Origin: Cochleicola gelatinilyticus
GTDB taxonomy: Bacteria; Bacteroidota; Bacteroidia; Flavobacteriales; Flavobacteriaceae
Length of the DNA: 64,000 bases
Direction: 5' to 3'
Assembly (NCBI RefSeq): GCF_001637325.1
Contig: NZ_LRXL01000045.1
Span: forward strand, 1 to 64,000
Under the pieces are notes generated by a model that saw only the letters and a program-made list of their open reading frames with translations, had not been told where the DNA came from and searched no databases. The translations under genes were made by a program, and so were the position numbers. Below are positions 10,301-19,092 of the stretch, piece after piece (position 1 is the first letter of the stretch; each line of letters starts with the position of its first letter).

Positions 10301-11656
10301 TCAAAATGGGCATTAGATCTCTCTATCCAAGCGGACGAACGATTGTTGGTTCTGGACACCCCAGCGGAAGAAGATGCCTTGTATTATGGAACTGCTTTTA
10401 TTAGTGGAGAAGCAACGATAGCTGGTCCAATCGATGAATTAGTTATCGACGTTCTAGCGTCTACCGAAGAGGGAACTACGTTCAAAATTCCGTTGAGTGA
10501 TACCGAATCTATTGGCGACGATTCTTTTATTCGGTTTTTATCGCCAAAAGAAAAAGAAGCGCGTATTAGTGGAGAGCAACTAGATCTGGACGATCCTAAA
10601 GGCCTGTCGCTTAATTTCGATTTAGATATTAATGATAATGCAGAGGTAGAGGTCGTTGTAGATCAAGTAAATAATTCGCGATTAATAGGAAGAGGAGCAG
10701 GAACCTTGTTAATTCGTATTAATACCCTCGGAAAGTTTCAGATGTGGGGAGAATTTACCGTGATTGAAGGATTGTTCGATTTTAGATACGGCGGATTAAT
10801 ACAAAGAAATATTGCAGTGGTTCCAGGCGGAAACATTAATTGGGATGGAGTTCCAGAACGAGCACGACTCGATATTAGTGCAAAATATTCTACAGAAGCA
10901 AATCCATCGGTACTTTTAGACAACCCAACCGTTAACAGAAGAATACCAGTAGATGTTCTAGTAGATCTTACGGGAGAAATTATACAACCAGATTTAAATT
11001 TTCGAATCGAATTCCCTAGAACTAGTTCGGTCGTTCGTAGTGAATTAGAATATAAATTACAAAATCAAGAGCAGCGACAAAAGCAGGCGTTATTCTTAGT
11101 TGCAACAAACACATTTATTAGTGACACTTACGACAATGCAGGGATTGCACCAACAGCATTGGTTGCCGAACGTGTTTCTGGTATTGTAAACGAATTATTT
11201 GCCGATCAAGATGGGAAGTTTAAGGTTGGATTAGATTATTCGCAAGGAAGTAGACTGCCTAACCAAGAGTCTGCCGATCGGTTTGGAATTACCTTATCAA
11301 CTCAAATTAACGAACGAATTCTTATTAACGGAAAAGTAGGTATTCCTGTGGGAGGAGTTAATGAGACTGCAATTGCAGGTGATATTGAGGTGCAGTGGTT
11401 AGTGAATGAAGATGGAAGTCTGCGGATGAAATTCTTCAATCGTCAGGCAGATATTCAGTTTATCGGGGAAGATCAGATTTTCGAACAGGGTGGAGGTATT
11501 TCATATTCCGTTGATTTCGATACTTTCCGTGAGCTTGTCGATAAACTTTTCAATAAAAAGCTTACTTTAGAATCGGAAGAACCACTTCCCGTAACCCCCG
11601 ACGATAATTCGTTACCTGTGAACTTCAATACAGAAGCACGACAGGAAAATGAATAA
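7307..11656 (+). CDS. TamB-like translocation/assembly module protein (DUF490)
   Basis: A 1449-residue AsmA/TamB-type protein expected to bridge inner and outer membranes and move lipids or help outer membrane assembly. It is almost entirely repetitive beta structure, with the conserved TamB domain in the last 400 residues or so, including GRGAGTLLIRINTLG and the closing FRELVDKLF. The only canonical in-frame start is GTG 7307, but the frame stays open back to 7211 and encodes a basic stretch plus a hydrophobic membrane anchor (IVLRIFAVIVLLIVLTIIVF). The true protein very probably includes it, so the start is anomalous. tsaD is divergent; ridA is convergent. Confidence 0.9.
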   Translation: MQTYVANRVTKDLNETYGTNINIHRLGLNWKGEVDIREVYIADHHDDTLIYSKELQTNILSFQNLIKGDLGFGNIALSNAKLYVKTYKDEEDDNLYIFSEKFNTGKQSSTPFTLFSNDVILRESHVKITDENLDTPVIFDLTNVNAIADNFKITGPDVFANIKELSLNADRGFSIKNLKSDFSYTTEAISLKELTLESEDSEINGEVIMTYGDGGLGDFENTVVIKADLNNTKISTNDLNAFYNEFGTDQLIFLNGSLDGTLNDFTFENARLESGDMRVVGNFAFKDLLKGSDLYSITALNHSIRTNYYELRRFMPRVLGDVLPEQLKVIGTFTFQGNTSISATKLDTKSTIRTSIGSAETNLSMGNINDFDNAYYKGNIRLDNFNLGKIANSISFGTMTANLNVDGRGFTQNTVSTAITGKISSFTFEGYTYKNINVSGNLKNPLFNGELTINDPNLKLDFKGLVDVSKDFNQYDFEADVTYAELNKLNLFKRDSVSVFAGKVIMDMDGTTINDAKGTISFMETFYQTADDDFYFDDFKIISTFEGPVRTITIDSPDIINGSITGEFLVEDIPNLFVNGIGSIYTNYIPSEVTTNQYIDYNFTVYNKIVEVFVPQLQLGENTRIRGSVSSDQSKFKLDFRSPEIVLFDNYMNTVNLQVDNDNPLYNTFIAVDSVDAGFYDVIDVNVINKTIKDTLFVRAEFKGGSKKEDLFNLSLYHTINPSGKSVVGVKKSDITYKENVWYLNENEDRLNKVVFDDNFQTVRIDSLVLSHNNEIIQMSGQLRDSTYKDLKLQFNDVNIGNLTPHIDSLRLAGNLNGKLNFLQKNGAYYPDSKMRIDNVIINDIGFGDLLLSVTGNENLTEYSINTSLTNNQVKSINAVGKIDVSPNNPRIEMKIDLNEFNMQAFSPFGGDVITDIRGLISGSARVSGDYKSPDILGRFNLENSGLKVPYLNTDFDLDENTTVLVTKNKLEINNSIITDTKYGTTGLFTGNATHENFSKWALDLSIQADERLLVLDTPAEEDALYYGTAFISGEATIAGPIDELVIDVLASTEEGTTFKIPLSDTESIGDDSFIRFLSPKEKEARISGEQLDLDDPKGLSLNFDLDINDNAEVEVVVDQVNNSRLIGRGAGTLLIRINTLGKFQMWGEFTVIEGLFDFRYGGLIQRNIAVVPGGNINWDGVPERARLDISAKYSTEANPSVLLDNPTVNRRIPVDVLVDLTGEIIQPDLNFRIEFPRTSSVVRSELEYKLQNQEQRQKQALFLVATNTFISDTYDNAGIAPTALVAERVSGIVNELFADQDGKFKVGLDYSQGSRLPNQESADRFGITLSTQINERILINGKVGIPVGGVNETAIAGDIEVQWLVNEDGSLRMKFFNRQADIQFIGEDQIFEQGGGISYSVDFDTFRELVDKLFNKKLTLESEEPLPVTPDDNSLPVNFNTEARQENE

Positions 11657-11713
11657 TTATTTCTGAAGGTATATCGAAGGATTATAGTTTCAGAAACAAC
11701 TTCAACTTTATTT

Positions 11714-12094
11714 CTATAACGAAGCGATCATCGAAATTTCTACATTCACAAATTTAGGAAGGTTTGCCACTTCCACAGTTTCTCTGGCTGGCGCCGTAGC
11801 TTCATCGAAATACTTAGCATATACTTCGTTGATTTTACTAAAGTCTTTCATATTACTAATAAAAATAGAGCTCTTTAATACATTTTCGAAGGTCATTCCT
11901 GCTGCTGCGAGAACGGCTTTCATATTCTCCATGACAAGTTGTGTTTCGTCTTGAATGGTGCCTTTAAAAAGTTTTCCATTTTTCGGATCTATTGCAATTT
12001 GTCCAGAGGTATATAACATCGTTCCGTGTAAAACAGCTTGATTGTAAGGTCCGATAGGAGCGGGTGCGTTTGGAGTATTAATAATTTTCTTCAT
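11714..12094 (-). CDS. ridA: RidA family reactive intermediate deaminase
   Basis: A 126-residue YjgF/RidA/UK114 protein that hydrolyses reactive enamine/imine intermediates made by PLP enzymes. Visible signatures are the N-terminal NAPAPIGPYNQAV, the SGQIAID strand, and the C-terminal PARETVEVANLP block containing the conserved substrate-carboxylate arginine. Length and motifs are typical, and no signal peptide is present. It lies directly downstream of the LptD gene on the same strand, 41 bp away. Confidence 0.95.
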   Translation of the reverse strand: MKKIINTPNAPAPIGPYNQAVLHGTMLYTSGQIAIDPKNGKLFKGTIQDETQLVMENMKAVLAAAGMTFENVLKSSIFISNMKDFSKINEVYAKYFDEATAPARETVEVANLPKFVNVEISMIASL

Positions 12095-12135
12095 GATTAT
12101 TTTAGTTAGAGATCAAACTCCAATATACTAATAAA

Positions 12136-14853
12136 TTAAAGCCTTTGGTCTGGTTCTCTACGTTTGTCGTATTTAATATCACTAAGAATGGATGATTTAA
12201 TACCAACAAAGAAATACCAAGATGTATTAATACTACCAATGGGCGTCCAGTTAAAACTCATTTGCCAGCTTTCAAGATCTCTTTGAAACCTGAATTGTGT
12301 AAGCGTAACTCCTTTGTTTTTAAAATCATATCCAGAGGAAACACCCACTTGCCATCGGGGGGATAATTCTAAATTAGAACTAAACATAAGGGATTGTGAA
12401 GAAATTTCATTCTGCCTGCGAGAATTAGAATATGTTGCAGTATAGGCAAGCCTAAGATCCCAAGGTATTTTATAGTTGTACCATTCAACATTTTTTTCGG
12501 TTCCGTCATCATCTTCTTCCTCGAAAATAGCACCATTATTTATATCGGTGTTGTCCCCAAACAAATCATCGGGACGTCCTCCGTTTCTAAAGGTGTCGTT
12601 ATTTAACCGATCGGGATCGCGACTTTTTCCTTCAAAATCTTTGCTAGAAAATGTGTAGTTAACACTAATATTTGCGTTTGTTAATCGAAATAAACTACCC
12701 CCATTTTCAATATTAAACATATCGATTTTATTGTTACTATTATCTAGAGCATAAGGGTCGAGTACTCCATTAAAATTAAAGTCTAGTTTTTCAACAATAG
12801 GAATGCTTCCAGAGAACCGTAATGGACTCCAATTTAAAGAGTCTCCCGCTAGATTATAGGCAGTTGAAAAATTTAAATTATTTATAAGTACTACCTTTTT
12901 TGGTTCGGTCGCGGTGGTGTCTTTGTCACGTACTTTTGCTTCAAACGTATTGCTAAGGCTCATTCCTATACTACTCGAAAAATTTTGCCCTGGCACACCG
13001 TATAAAGTTCCTTGAAATCGGGAATATGAAACAATTTCTTCATTTATGTCTGGGTCGGCTGTAGCGGGTGGTCTACTGTAAGTGTCGTAATATTGATCGA
13101 AACCAGGATTGATATTATAACTTAAACTTGGTCGCACCACATGACGTATAGCTTGTATTTTTTTATCTTCTCCAAAATTAAAAGTTCCGTACACGGTAGA
13201 TCCTAGGCTAGTTGAAAAATTATATGTGCGGTAACTGTCAAAGCCAGGTATAGTGTCTGTTACAACGGCTCCGTTACCATCATTTAAATCTTCATCGAAA
13301 CGCTGTCTAAATGTTTTTAAGGTCCATGTTTCTCTAAATGTTGTACTAGCAGAAGCACTTAAATAATCTAAAATTTTAAAATTTGTACTAATAGGGATGG
13401 TGTGTTGAACCCCTACTAAAGCATCATTAAACATCTCTGGTTTCAGAAATAAAGAATCGACTGTATTAATTCGATTTTCACCCCGAACATCATACTGTAA
13501 ATTAATATTTTGCAGAATTCCTTTTTTAACTCCAACTTTAGGAGCAAAAGGGAATATTCGAGATACGCTTGCGGTTACATTGGGTAAAGAAAGGGTTACA
13601 TTTCCTGTGTTTGTATTCTGTGAATGTGTTGCTGCGATAGTAGTATTTACCTGAGGTTCACCATCGAAAGTCTTGGAATACGAGACAGATGACTGTAGGG
13701 TGTTAACTAACGAACTAGCATTGTTATTTACATTTATAGATTCTTGAAAATACCTCTGACTTCCAAGGTTTACGGAAGCTGAAAAACGAGAGTTTGGACT
13801 TGCCTTTTGATCTTGCGTATGCGTCCATCTTATATTGTATTGGGAGCTCTGACTAAAATTAGGAAAACCGCGCTCTTCATTAATAAGATTTTCATATCGA
13901 ACACTAACATTTCCATTAAACTTATAACGAACCCGATACGAAGATTCCCCTCGTAAACCATAACTACCATTTGTATAGTAATCTCCTAATAGTGTAAGAT
14001 CTACATAGTCGTTAATAGCAAAATAATACCCTCCGTTTTGAAAGAAAAATCCACGTGCATTATTATCACCGATGGCAGGAATAATAAATCCAGAAGTTCT
14101 ATCTTCAGTTAAAGGGAAATATGCAAATGGTAATCCGATGGGTGTTGGAACATCGGCAATGTACATGTTTGTAAGTCCAGTTACGATCTTTTTCTTCGGA
14201 ACGAATTTTGCTTTTCGCGTATAGAAGTAATATTCTGGATCGTCTATATTTTTTGAAGTGGTAAATTTTACATTCCGTAGAAATACTACCGAATCATTTT
14301 CTTTTTTAGTGACTTCAGCGATTACATTAAAGCCGCTTTGCTCGGTACGAGAATTAAATACAATCGCCTTTTCTGAATCAAAATTAAAACGAATCGAATC
14401 GGGTCGTACTTCATTAGCTGCTTGAACAAACACTGGTTTTTGAGAATACACTCCAGCGCTATCAATTCCTTTAGCGTACACTTCATTTTTGTTGTAATCG
14501 AGAATAATAAGTCCAGCGTCGATCCTCGTGTCACCATAGATCACATAGGCTTTATTGTACATATACACTTTATTTTCCAATCGGTCGAGGTATACATAAT
14601 CTTCACCGTAATAATCTACAATATCGGTGAGCGTTTCTTTAGGCGGTTGAACTGAATCTGTTTTTACGGTGTCTGAAACAGCTTCATTAGTTTCTAGAAC
14701 TACAGGCTTCGGTTGTGGTGTAAGTGAATCTGTTACTACAGTAGAAGGAATGTCTGGATTTTCATTTGGAGGAATATCTTGCGAATACAAACCGTTGCTG
14801 CAAAGAAGCAGAAGAATAAAGACAACCGATACATAGTGCTTTTTTGTTTGCAA
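12136..14853 (-). CDS. LptD-like LPS assembly outer membrane protein
   Basis: A very large outer membrane beta-barrel of the Bacteroidota LptD type, expected to insert LPS into the outer leaflet. The N-terminal part after the signal peptide is an OstA/LptA-like region (YVYLDRLENKVYMYNKAYV onward, with the repeated D-TRIDAGLIILDY pattern). The rest is a barrel with many alternating aromatic strands. I choose TTG 14853, which puts a clean signal peptide (MQTKKHYVSVVF...) at the start and gives 905 residues. A TTG at 14919 is open too and would add 22 residues ahead of that signal. Divergent from the amidase gene. Confidence 0.88.
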   Translation of the reverse strand: MQTKKHYVSVVFILLLLCSNGLYSQDIPPNENPDIPSTVVTDSLTPQPKPVVLETNEAVSDTVKTDSVQPPKETLTDIVDYYGEDYVYLDRLENKVYMYNKAYVIYGDTRIDAGLIILDYNKNEVYAKGIDSAGVYSQKPVFVQAANEVRPDSIRFNFDSEKAIVFNSRTEQSGFNVIAEVTKKENDSVVFLRNVKFTTSKNIDDPEYYFYTRKAKFVPKKKIVTGLTNMYIADVPTPIGLPFAYFPLTEDRTSGFIIPAIGDNNARGFFFQNGGYYFAINDYVDLTLLGDYYTNGSYGLRGESSYRVRYKFNGNVSVRYENLINEERGFPNFSQSSQYNIRWTHTQDQKASPNSRFSASVNLGSQRYFQESINVNNNASSLVNTLQSSVSYSKTFDGEPQVNTTIAATHSQNTNTGNVTLSLPNVTASVSRIFPFAPKVGVKKGILQNINLQYDVRGENRINTVDSLFLKPEMFNDALVGVQHTIPISTNFKILDYLSASASTTFRETWTLKTFRQRFDEDLNDGNGAVVTDTIPGFDSYRTYNFSTSLGSTVYGTFNFGEDKKIQAIRHVVRPSLSYNINPGFDQYYDTYSRPPATADPDINEEIVSYSRFQGTLYGVPGQNFSSSIGMSLSNTFEAKVRDKDTTATEPKKVVLINNLNFSTAYNLAGDSLNWSPLRFSGSIPIVEKLDFNFNGVLDPYALDNSNNKIDMFNIENGGSLFRLTNANISVNYTFSSKDFEGKSRDPDRLNNDTFRNGGRPDDLFGDNTDINNGAIFEEEDDDGTEKNVEWYNYKIPWDLRLAYTATYSNSRRQNEISSQSLMFSSNLELSPRWQVGVSSGYDFKNKGVTLTQFRFQRDLESWQMSFNWTPIGSINTSWYFFVGIKSSILSDIKYDKRREPDQRL

Positions 14854-14981
14854 TGCTGCGCTATAAATTTTGTGTGTTTCCGAAGTAATTTTGGTTAAAT
14901 TTGCGTATTGTAATAACAAAATATGCTACGAAAACACCTGGTCTTAATAGAAGGTGTGTAAAAACCCTGACAGACCTTTGG

Positions 14982-15008
14982 CTTAATTTTTGAAACGTCA
15001 AAATTAAG
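14982..15008. promoter_or_regulatory. inverted repeat in the lptD/amidase divergent region
   Basis: The arms CTTAATTTTTGA and TCAAAATTAAG form a near-perfect 11-bp inverted repeat around a 4-nt centre in the space between two divergent envelope genes. No T-tract follows, so it is not a terminator. It could be an operator or a 5' leader hairpin. The minus-strand reading of the right arm also contains TAATTTTG, which resembles a Bacteroidota -7 element. Confidence 0.45.
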
Positions 15009-15078
15009 CATATTTTTCGGGCTACCTTTTAAAATCAAAAAATTAAAATATCAAATTTCAAGATACGTTACTAACTAT

Positions 15079-16200
15079 ATGAAAACGAAACTAATTCACT
15101 TTTTCGTATTTGCCTTTTTCGTAAATACTTTATTTGTTTTTGCAAATCACAAGAATAATACCACAAAACCTTTTGTCGTTGTTTTAGATGCGGGGCATGG
15201 GGGGCATGATTCTGGAAATACAGGGAATGGATACAAGGAAAAAGATATTGCATTGAAAATCGTTTTAGAGGTCGGAAAAATTATTAGTAAGATCGATGGT
15301 GTAAAAGTAATCTATACCAGAAAAGATGACACTTTTATAGATCTTTGGGAACGTGGAGCAATTGCAAATAGAGCCGATGCAGATCTTTTTGTTTCGGTAC
15401 ATTGTAATGCACACAATAGCGATGCTTATGGTACGGAAACTTTTGTATTAGGACTGCATGCTAACAAGCGGAACCTAGAAGTGGCTAAAAAAGAAAATGA
15501 AGTAATTTTTTTAGAAAAAGATTATCAAGAAAAGTATGCAGGGTACGATCCAAACTCGCCAGAGTCGTTTATTGGTCTTACCTTAATGCAGGAAGAATAC
15601 CTAGATCAGAGTATCATGTTGGCGAGCTTGATTCAGAATAATTTTACTAATAAACTGAAACGTAAGGATAGAAGTGTAAAACAAGCTGGTTTTATTGTAT
15701 TGCATCAAAGCTATATGCCTAGCGTTTTGGTCGAAACAGGATTTCTCACTAATAGAAAAGAAGGAGCCTATCTAAATTCTAAAAAAGGCCAGCAGGAAAT
15801 GGCAGAATCTATTTCGGAAGGAATTATAACCTACCAGAAAAATTTAGGAATGGCAACATCGAGATCCCAAAACCCTGAAATTACCCAAGAAGAGATCGAC
15901 AAAGCGATTGAAACTACCGAAGAAAAAAAATATGAAGGAATTACCTTTAAAGTTCAAATCGCTGCCAGCAGTAAAAAAATCGATTTAAAAGCCTATAATT
16001 TTAAAGGGTTGAAAGACGTAAGTCGCAATGAAGAAGACGGGTTGTGGAAATATTATTACGGGGAAACTTCAGATTATAATAAAATTCAATTAATGAAAAC
16101 ATTTGCCCGTGAAAAAGGATATTCTGGCGGGTATATTGTAGCCTTTAAAGGGCGAAAAAAAATAAAACTCTCCGAAGTCTTAAAATCGGAAGATAAATAG
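15079..16200 (+). CDS. N-acetylmuramoyl-L-alanine amidase (Amidase_3) with C-terminal SPOR-like region
   Basis: A periplasmic amidase that cleaves the bond between MurNAc and L-Ala, used in cell separation. After a signal peptide (1-22) the Amidase_3 domain shows the zinc ligands and catalytic residues H40, E54, H108 and E219 in DAGHGGHDSG, KEKD, SVHCNAHN and VETGFL. The C-terminal 85 residues begin with FKVQIAAS and resemble a SPOR-type peptidoglycan-binding domain. It is the first gene of a long plus-strand run that continues into mlaD and the Fe-S genes. Confidence 0.93.
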   Translation: MKTKLIHFFVFAFFVNTLFVFANHKNNTTKPFVVVLDAGHGGHDSGNTGNGYKEKDIALKIVLEVGKIISKIDGVKVIYTRKDDTFIDLWERGAIANRADADLFVSVHCNAHNSDAYGTETFVLGLHANKRNLEVAKKENEVIFLEKDYQEKYAGYDPNSPESFIGLTLMQEEYLDQSIMLASLIQNNFTNKLKRKDRSVKQAGFIVLHQSYMPSVLVETGFLTNRKEGAYLNSKKGQQEMAESISEGIITYQKNLGMATSRSQNPEITQEEIDKAIETTEEKKYEGITFKVQIAASSKKIDLKAYNFKGLKDVSRNEEDGLWKYYYGETSDYNKIQLMKTFAREKGYSGGYIVAFKGRKKIKLSEVLKSEDK

Positions 16201-16224
16201 AATCTGTTTATTTATATTTATTCA

Positions 16225-16232
16225 TAAATTTG
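16225..16232 (+). promoter_or_regulatory. possible -7 element TAAATTTG before mlaD
   Basis: TAAATTTG matches the Bacteroidota -7 consensus TAnnTTTG and lies 22 bp upstream of the TTG start of the MlaD gene. No good TTTG is seen 17-23 bp upstream, so the assignment rests on one box. Confidence 0.35.
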
Positions 16233-16254
16233 TAAGAATTAAAATTCAAAACAT

Positions 16255-17205
16255 TTGAGACTCTCAAGAGAAGTAAAAACAGGAATACTAGCCATTGGCG
16301 CGATCTTACTATTTATATTTGGGTATAGTTATTTAAAAGGGACCAATTTGCTTGAGAAAAAGCGAACCTTTTTTGTGAAGTACGACAACGTAGAAGGACT
16401 CGCAAAATCTGCCCCCGTAACCATAAATGGACTTAATGTAGGAAAAGTACAAAGCATCGATTTTGCAAATAGGGAAGGTGGACTCATAGTTGAATTTGCG
16501 CTCGACGAGGATTTCGATTTTTCAAAAAATAGTCTGGTGCGAATATACAGCAGTGGATTAATAGGAGGAAAGTCTCTTGGAGTTTTCCCTGTCTATGATC
16601 GAGAAAATATTGCCAAATCTGGTGATACACTTCGAGGGGAGATTGAAGATGGAATGCTTAGTGCTGTGACTAAAGCATTAGGACCTCTCGAAAAGAAAGT
16701 AAATAACACATTGGCAACTGTCGATACCTTATTACTCGCCTTTACCGATGTAGTTGACGAACCCACACGAAGGGATCTTAAAAGCGCTATTAAAAATTTA
16801 AATGCTACATTAAACTCCTTAAATGGGGTTTCTACAAAATTAAATGGGGTTCTTGCAGGAAACTCAGACAAACTTGACCGTACTTTTACCAACCTAGATA
16901 TTACAGCTAAGAACTTTGCTACTTTATCAGATTCTTTATCGCAATTAGAAACAGGAAAATTGGTTACAGACCTTCAAGATGTGGTAAGTCGTTTCGATGC
17001 TATTGTTGAAGGAATCGATAATGGAGAAGGAACCGTTGGTAAGTTATTAAAAGATGAACAATTGTACGAAAACCTAGAAGGTGCCTCTCGTCAATTAGAA
17101 GAACTAATGCAAGATCTTAAATTAAATCCAAAACGTTACGTTCACCTTTCAATCTTCGGAAGAAAAAACAAAGAGTACGAAAAACCAGAAGATCCCAATA
17201 AATAA
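16255..17205 (+). CDS. MlaD/MCE family lipid-transport protein
   Basis: A 316-residue inner-membrane-anchored MCE protein, expected to be the periplasmic substrate-binding ring of an Mla-type phospholipid transporter. One transmembrane segment at about residues 9-27 is followed by the MCE domain (FFVKYDNVEGLAKSAPV, then VNGLNVGKV-type loop). After it come long amphipathic helices rich in LNATLNSL and TLSDSL repeats that would form the tunnel. The start is TTG 16255; MRLSREVKTG is the standard family N-terminus. No MlaE or MlaF gene is adjacent. Confidence 0.92.
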   Translation: MRLSREVKTGILAIGAILLFIFGYSYLKGTNLLEKKRTFFVKYDNVEGLAKSAPVTINGLNVGKVQSIDFANREGGLIVEFALDEDFDFSKNSLVRIYSSGLIGGKSLGVFPVYDRENIAKSGDTLRGEIEDGMLSAVTKALGPLEKKVNNTLATVDTLLLAFTDVVDEPTRRDLKSAIKNLNATLNSLNGVSTKLNGVLAGNSDKLDRTFTNLDITAKNFATLSDSLSQLETGKLVTDLQDVVSRFDAIVEGIDNGEGTVGKLLKDEQLYENLEGASRQLEELMQDLKLNPKRYVHLSIFGRKNKEYEKPEDPNK

Positions 17206-17208
17206 ACT

Positions 17209-18531
17209 ATGCAATACATTCCTAATATTCTTTTCTTAATTGCGCTCGTCGTAGGTGTCGGTTTTTTTACCATGAATATCCGTAAGGTTATTCGAAATAT
17301 TAAATTAGGACATGGGGTAGATACCTCAGACCATAAAGCTGAACGATGGGGAAATGTATTTCGAATTGCATTAGGGCAATCTAAAATGGTGGTACGACCT
17401 ATTCCAGGGTTGTTGCACATTGTTGTATATGTCGGGTTTATAATTATAAATATTGAAGTGATGGAAATCGTCATAGACGGTATTTTCGGAACTCACCGAA
17501 TTTTTTCATTTCTAGGTCCTGTATATGATTTCCTTATTGCTTCATTCGAAATTTTAGCGCTACTCGTACTTGTTGGTGTAATTCTTTTTTGGACTCGAAG
17601 AAATGTACAAAAACTGAAACGGTTCTGGGCACGTGAAATGACAGAATGGCCAAAAAATGATGGTAACTTTATTCTGTATTTTGAAATGATTCTTATGGTG
17701 CTGTTTCTTACAATGAACGCAGCAGACCTTCAGTTGCAACAAATGGGTGCCGCACATTACACACAAGCGGGTTCATTTCCTGTAAGTAGTTTTATCGCAC
17801 CACTTTTTGAAAATTTTTCAGAAGCAACCCTTATTATTATTGAAAGAACAGCGTGGTGGCTACACATTTTAGGGATATTAATATTTCTGAACTATTTATA
17901 CTGGTCGAAACACCTTCACATCATGTTAGCATTTCCTAATGTTTACTTCGGAAAAGTAGTTCCGAAAGGAAAGTTTAAAAACCTTGAAGCAGTTACCAAT
18001 GAAGTAAAATTAATGATGGATCCTAATGCAGATCCGTTTGCCGCTCCAGCTGAAGGAGCAGAAGCACCAGCAAAATTTGGAGCCAGTGATGTAATGGATC
18101 TTAATCAAATTCAATTGCTAAACGCTTATACCTGTACAGAATGTGGACGTTGCACCAGTGAATGCCCAGCAAATATTACAGGAAAGAAATTATCTCCAAG
18201 GAAGATCATGATGGACACCCGTGACCGATTGGAAGAAGTAGGAAAAAACATTACTAAAAATGGTGAGTTTAAGCCTGACGGAAAACAATTATTAGGAGAC
18301 TATATCTTACATGAAGAATTATGGGCGTGTACGACCTGTAATGCTTGTGTAGAAGCTTGTCCGGTAAGTATCGATCCACTATCGATTATTATGGATATGC
18401 GACAATACTTGGTTATGGAACAGTCAGCAGCTCCAATGGAATTAAACGGAGCGATGACAAATATCGAAAACAATGGAGCTCCTTGGCCCTACAATCAAAT
18501 GGATCGATTAAACTGGAAGAACGAAGCATAA
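17209..18531 (+). CDS. Membrane (Fe-S)-binding protein, HdrE/HdrC-like fusion
   Basis: A 440-residue membrane electron-transfer subunit. Residues 1-250 hold about five membrane helices with conserved histidines (for example in LLHIVVYV and WWLHILG), like the cytochrome b subunit of nitrate reductase and HdrE/DsrM. The C-terminal half has two 4Fe-4S ferredoxin clusters: C309, C312, C315, C319 and C374, C377, C380, C384. It starts 3 bp after mlaD. The CCG-domain partner is at 19093, so the pair probably moves electrons between quinones and a cytoplasmic dithiol/disulfide or organic acid. The physiological substrate is not known. Confidence 0.9.
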   Translation: MQYIPNILFLIALVVGVGFFTMNIRKVIRNIKLGHGVDTSDHKAERWGNVFRIALGQSKMVVRPIPGLLHIVVYVGFIIINIEVMEIVIDGIFGTHRIFSFLGPVYDFLIASFEILALLVLVGVILFWTRRNVQKLKRFWAREMTEWPKNDGNFILYFEMILMVLFLTMNAADLQLQQMGAAHYTQAGSFPVSSFIAPLFENFSEATLIIIERTAWWLHILGILIFLNYLYWSKHLHIMLAFPNVYFGKVVPKGKFKNLEAVTNEVKLMMDPNADPFAAPAEGAEAPAKFGASDVMDLNQIQLLNAYTCTECGRCTSECPANITGKKLSPRKIMMDTRDRLEEVGKNITKNGEFKPDGKQLLGDYILHEELWACTTCNACVEACPVSIDPLSIIMDMRQYLVMEQSAAPMELNGAMTNIENNGAPWPYNQMDRLNWKNEA

Positions 18532-18561
18532 AAACAATACGAAGCGAAAGAAATTGAGATC

Positions 18562-18996
18562 ATGAAAAAAGAAGAAGTAGCAAAAATATTACATGCAAAA
18601 GTAGAAGAAGGATCTCATGTAAGTCCCATATTACCAGAAGGAATTAAGAATTACCTTATCGATATTGATGGAACGATTACTGAAGATGTTCCTAACGAAG
18701 AACCAGAGCGTATGGCTACCTGTGAGCCTTTTCCCGATGCATTAAAAACGTTAAATAAGTGGTATGATGAAGGTCATATAATTTGCTTTTTTACATCGCG
18801 AACCGAATCGCACCGTGAGGTAACCGAGCAATGGTTAAAACAACATAAATTTAACTACCATTCCCTATTAATGGGGAAACCGCGTGGAGGTAATTACCAT
18901 TGGGTTGATAATCATTTAGTAAAGGCTACCCGATACAAAGGTAAATTTACCGATCTGGTTGAAAAAGAAGTAACCATTCAAGTTTTTGAAGATTAA
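18562..18996 (+). CDS. Small HAD-superfamily protein
   Basis: A 144-residue soluble protein with the HAD motif I DIDGT (nucleophile D34, acid/base D36), motif II FFTSRT, and a late WVDN in place of the usual DD motif. It has no cap domain. It resembles nucleotide or sugar-phosphate phosphatases of the HAD superfamily, and Bacteroidota homologues have sometimes carried the name phosphoheptose isomerase, which the sequence does not support. It lies between the two Fe-S oxidoreductase genes, 30 bp after the first, and probably shares their transcript. Substrate unknown. Confidence 0.8.
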   Translation: MKKEEVAKILHAKVEEGSHVSPILPEGIKNYLIDIDGTITEDVPNEEPERMATCEPFPDALKTLNKWYDEGHIICFFTSRTESHREVTEQWLKQHKFNYHSLLMGKPRGGNYHWVDNHLVKATRYKGKFTDLVEKEVTIQVFED

Positions 18997-19071
18997 ATTA
19001 AAAAATAGAAGATGTTTCTTTCTGAAGTTTTCTTAAGATATTACATCTTTTTTAATAGTAATTAAAATACA

Positions 19072-19085
19072 CCCGTTTAATCGGG
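19072..19085 (+). promoter_or_regulatory. 5' leader hairpin CCCG-N6-CGGG
   Basis: CCCG at 19072 and CGGG ending at 19085 form a small stem that stops 7 nt before the ATG of the CCG-domain gene. The same element, CACCCG-N6-CGGGAA, occurs at 31838-31851, again ending exactly 7 nt before an ATG. It may be a translation-control hairpin. Confidence 0.45.
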
Positions 19086-19092
19086 AAATTAT

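Noticed and set aside
11660-11696. Inverted repeat TTTCTGAA/TTCAGAAA after tamB as a terminator
   Set aside because: The loop is 21 nt and no T-run follows on either strand.
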